A DNA stretch of 64,000 nt from Janthinobacterium sp. 344. GTDB lineage: Bacteria > Pseudomonadota > Gammaproteobacteria > Burkholderiales > Burkholderiaceae_D. The notes under the pieces are model-generated. The model was not told where the DNA came from. It worked only from the letters and a program-made list of their open reading frames with translations, and did no database searches. Where the stretch lies: contig NZ_FOKL01000015.1 of NCBI RefSeq assembly GCF_900112025.1, positions 1-64,000 on the forward strand. Direction: 5' to 3'. Below, piece by piece: positions 61,815-64,000 of the stretch. The first letter of the stretch is position 1. Each line of letters begins with the position of its first letter. A program made the translations under genes and the position numbers.

Positions 61815-62276
61815 TCAACGCTGCAGCGGCAGATAGCTCTGCTTGAGCTGGCGCAGCACAAAACTCGATTTGCTGTGGCGGATGCCGGGAATCTTGTACA
61901 GACGCTCGCGCAGCAGGCGCTCGTAGTCGCGCGTGTCGCTCACGGCGATGCGCAGGTAATAGTCGTAGTCGCCCGACACGAGGAACGCTTCCAGCACTTC
62001 CGGGATCAGCGCCAGCGCGTGGCCGAATTCAAACAGCGCCTGGTCGGAATGGTCATCCAGCGTCACCTGCACGATGACGGTATCGGCCAGCCCCACCTTG
62101 GCCGCGTTCACATGCACCGTATAGCCTTCGATGACGCCGTCGTCTTCCATGCGCTTGATGCGCGCCCAGCAAGGCGACGAGGTCAGGCCCACCTGCGCGC
62201 TCAAGTCGTGCAGGCTGATACGGGCGTCCTGCTGCAGGGCCGTCAGGATGGCAAGGTCGAATTTATCCAGCTTCAT
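61815..62276 (-). CDS. Lrp/AsnC-family transcriptional regulator
   Basis: 153 residues. An N-terminal helix-turn-helix (about 5-55: LTALQQDARISLHDLSAQVGLTSSPCWARIKRME) precedes a RAM/effector-binding domain (about 65-145) with VSGDYDYYLRIAVSDTRDYERLL. Such regulators sense amino acids, often leucine, and wrap DNA as octamers. A perfect Lrp consensus lies 21 bp before this gene and 65 bp before the divergent acetolactate synthase gene, so autoregulation and control of that gene are likely. Confidence 0.9.
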   Translation of the reverse strand: MKLDKFDLAILTALQQDARISLHDLSAQVGLTSSPCWARIKRMEDDGVIEGYTVHVNAAKVGLADTVIVQVTLDDHSDQALFEFGHALALIPEVLEAFLVSGDYDYYLRIAVSDTRDYERLLRERLYKIPGIRHSKSSFVLRQLKQSYLPLQR

Positions 62277-62296
62277 TCTTTATTTTCCTCGTTTTA

Positions 62297-62311
62297 CAGC
62301 AAATTTTGCTG
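62297..62311. promoter_or_regulatory. Perfect Lrp-consensus palindrome
   Basis: CAGCAAATTTTGCTG satisfies the E. coli Lrp consensus YAGHAWATTWTDCTR at all 15 positions and is a perfect palindrome. It lies in the divergent intergenic region of an Lrp-family gene. Confidence 0.78.
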
Positions 62312-62344
62312 AATATCGCATCTTACGCGAGAAAGGCAGCAGCC

Positions 62345-62368
62345 TTTTCTGCGACATCAGGCAGAAAA
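62345..62368. promoter_or_regulatory. Second inverted repeat in the Lrp/ALS intergenic region
   Basis: TTTTCTGC-GACATCAG-GCAGAAAA, a perfect 8-bp inverted repeat eight bases before the acetolactate synthase start, containing its probable ribosome-site region. It is an extra operator or an RNA hairpin. Confidence 0.5.
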
Positions 62369-62375
62369 TAGGGCC

Positions 62376-64000
62376 ATGAAAAATGATCCCGCTCCCCTCC
62401 TCGCCGCGCCCGCCGGCTCACCTGCTCCGAGCAACGGCGCCAGCGTCCTCATCGACACCCTGCTGGCGCTGGGCGTCGACACCGTCTTCGGCTACCCCGG
62501 TGGCGCCGTGCTGCCCTTGTATGACGCGCTGCACGCCGAGCCCCGCCTGCGCCACGTGCTGGTGCGCCACGAACAGGCCGCCGTGCATGCGGCCGAAGGC
62601 TATGCGCGCAGCACGGGCCGGCCCGGCGTGGTCTTCGTCACGTCCGGCCCCGGCATGAGCAATACCACCACGGGCTTGCTCGACGCCCTGTGCGATTCGG
62701 TTCCCGTGATCTGCATCAGCGGCCAGGTGGCCACCGGCAGCATCGGCACCGACGCCTTCCAGGAATGCGACGCGCTGGGCATTTCGCGTCCCGTCACCAA
62801 GTGGAACCGGCAAATCCGCGCGGCCGATGAAACGGCGGACGTGCTGCGCCAGGCGTACGCGCAAGCCACGCAAGGCCGGCCCGGTCCCGTGCTGGTCGAT
62901 TTCCCCAAGGACTTGCAACTGGCGCAGGTCATCGACACCGCGCCCCTGCCGCCCGCCTCTGGCGTCGCCGCAGCGCTGCCCGACAGCGCAGACCTGGACC
63001 TGGCCGCCGGCCTGATCGCGTCCGCGCGCCAGCCCGTGTTTTACGGCGGCGGCGGCCTCGTCAATTCCGGCCCGGCCGCCTGCGCCGCTTTGCAACAGTT
63101 GGTGACACTGGCGGGCGCGCCGTGCACCCTGACCTTGTTGGGCCTGGGCGCGTTTCCCGCCTCGCACCCGGCCTTCCTCGGCATGCTGGGCATGCACGGC
63201 ACCCTGGAAGCGAACCTGGCCATGCACCATGCGGACCTCATCGTCTGCGTCGGTGCCCGCTTCGACGACCGGGTGACAGGCAGACTGGACGCCTTCAGTC
63301 CCGGCGCCAAGGTCATCCATATCGACATCGACCCGGCGTCCATCGGCAAGGTGGTGCATGCCGACGTGGCCCTGCGCGGCGATTGCGCTCCCGTGCTCAA
63401 TGCCTTGCTGGCGCAGCTGCGCGGGCGATTGCTGGCGGACCGCCAGCCATGGTGGTCGCGCATCGATGGCTGGCGCGCGCAGCAGTCGCTGGCCTTCGAC
63501 GACACGCCGGAGGTGATCGCGCCGCAGGCGCTGATGTGCCGGCTGCAGGCGGCGCTGGACAGCATGGATGGCGGCGACGCCATCGTTTCCACCGACGTGG
63601 GCCAGCACCAGATGTGGGCCGCGCAGCATTTGCGCTTCGAGCAGCCGCGCCGCTGGCTGACGTCGGGCGGCGCCGGCACCATGGGCTATGGCTTGCCGGC
63701 AGCCATCGGCGCGCAGATCGCCCATGCGCAAAAAACCGTGGTGTGCGTCAGCGGCGACGCCTCGATCCTGATGAACATCCAGGAACTGGCCACGGCCGTG
63801 CAGCACCGCCTGCCCGTGAAGGTGGTGCTGTCGAACAATGGCTACATGGGCATGGTGCGCCAGTGGCAGGAACTCAATCACGGCGGGCGCTACAGCCACA
63901 GCTACACGGAAGCGCTGCCCGACTTCGTCGCCCTGGCGCGCGCCTTCGGCTGGCAGGCGCACACGGTGAGCCGGCGCGAAGAGCTCGACGCGGCGCTGGC
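62376..64000 (+). CDS. Acetolactate synthase-like thiamine diphosphate enzyme (3' end outside window)
   Basis: At least 541 codons, open to the window end. The TPP-binding Glu is in [17 protein letters not shown], then [58 protein letters not shown] and, near the end, [16 protein letters not shown] (the GDG-type metal motif, here GDA), all ALS-type. ALS condenses two pyruvates (or pyruvate plus 2-oxobutyrate) for valine, leucine or isoleucine synthesis, or acetoin. Lrp control fits. It may be IlvB-like or catabolic; a small subunit is not in view. Confidence 0.85.
   Translation, partial: MKNDPAPLLAAPAGSPAPSNGASVLIDTLLALGVDTVFGYPGGAVLPLYDALHAEPRLRHVLVRHEQAAVHAAEGYARSTGRPGVVFVTSGPGMSNTTTGLLDALCDSVPVICISGQVATGSIGTDAFQECDALGISRPVTKWNRQIRAADETADVLRQAYAQATQGRPGPVLVDFPKDLQLAQVIDTAPLPPASGVAAALPDSADLDLAAGLIASARQPVFYGGGGLVNSGPAACAALQQLVTLAGAPCTLTLLGLGAFPASHPAFLGMLGMHGTLEANLAMHHADLIVCVGARFDDRVTGRLDAFSPGAKVIHIDIDPASIGKVVHADVALRGDCAPVLNALLAQLRGRLLADRQPWWSRIDGWRAQQSLAFDDTPEVIAPQALMCRLQAALDSMDGGDAIVSTDVGQHQMWAAQHLRFEQPRRWLTSGGAGTMGYGLPAAIGAQIAHAQKTVVCVSGDASILMNIQELATAVQHRLPVKVVLSNNGYMGMVRQWQELNHGGRYSHSYTEALPDFVALARAFGWQAHTVSRREELDAAL

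Noticed and set aside
62418-63962. Open frame antisense to the acetolactate synthase gene
   Set aside because: Shadow of an enzyme with conserved TPP motifs.

Overview
The window looks like a chromosomal segment of a high-GC betaproteobacterium, most likely the Janthinobacterium/Massilia branch of the Oxalobacteraceae. The evidence is the order rpe-gph-trpE-trpG-trpD-trpC, the apaG and mltA neighbours, the PEP-CTERM protein, and close full-length similarity of several products to beta/gammaproteobacterial enzymes (GdhA, DkgB, TrhP, FadE). The genus is an inference from recall, not from a search.

Layout. 1-250: promoter and leader of an rRNA operon reading left out of the window. 330-5090: enoyl-CoA hydratase, an MFS exporter, a universal stress protein behind a perfect FNR/Anr box, mltA, a tiny membrane protein and apaG. 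5094-10733: rpe-gph and the trp genes, with a leader peptide carrying four Trp codons and an intrinsic terminator before trpE (a transcription attenuator). 10754-13619: a TonB-like lipoprotein and two tandem paralogous membrane diguanylate cyclases. 13786-19016: an M61 peptidase and a MocA-like/IorB/IorA molybdenum hydroxylase operon. 19149-23096: dsbC, a UbiH-type monooxygenase, a luciferase-like oxidoreductase and dkgB. 23283 and 34061: two identical tRNA-Phe genes inside a 104-bp direct repeat. Between them lie an AT-richer ImmA/IrrE-DUF4411 toxin-antitoxin-like pair, a YaiL-like protein, PsiF, a GGDEF-EAL protein, an S9 peptidase, a cytochrome c peroxidase and two small envelope proteins.

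34420-43729: a collagen-like lipoprotein, fadE, a Tet-type MFS exporter with a divergent TetR regulator and two operator palindromes, a berberine-bridge-type oxidase, trhP and a DUF819 permease. 43969-50079: a compact, translationally coupled accessory locus encoding a Stf0-like sulfotransferase, a polysaccharide pyruvyl transferase-like protein, a 2OG-oxygenase/Rieske fusion with an altered cluster motif, a GT2 glycosyltransferase, and a convergent ABC exporter. This is the best candidate for an undescribed pathway, probably making and exporting a decorated glycan or glycoconjugate.

50625-57355: gdhA with an NtrC-like site, a 118-bp palindromic repeat, a flavin reductase, a DUF2807 protein, an ECHDC3-like crotonase, a secreted alpha/beta hydrolase and three tandem AIM24 genes. 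57523-61520: a secreted S8 protease coupled to a PEP-CTERM protein. 61815-64000: an Lrp/AsnC regulator divergent from an acetolactate synthase-like gene (cut by the window end), with a perfect match to the Lrp consensus between them.

Regulation is unusually readable here. Sites for FNR/Anr, Lrp, NtrC and TetR, an rRNA P1 promoter with boxA, a trp attenuator and several intrinsic terminators are visible by eye. All of them are sequence predictions.
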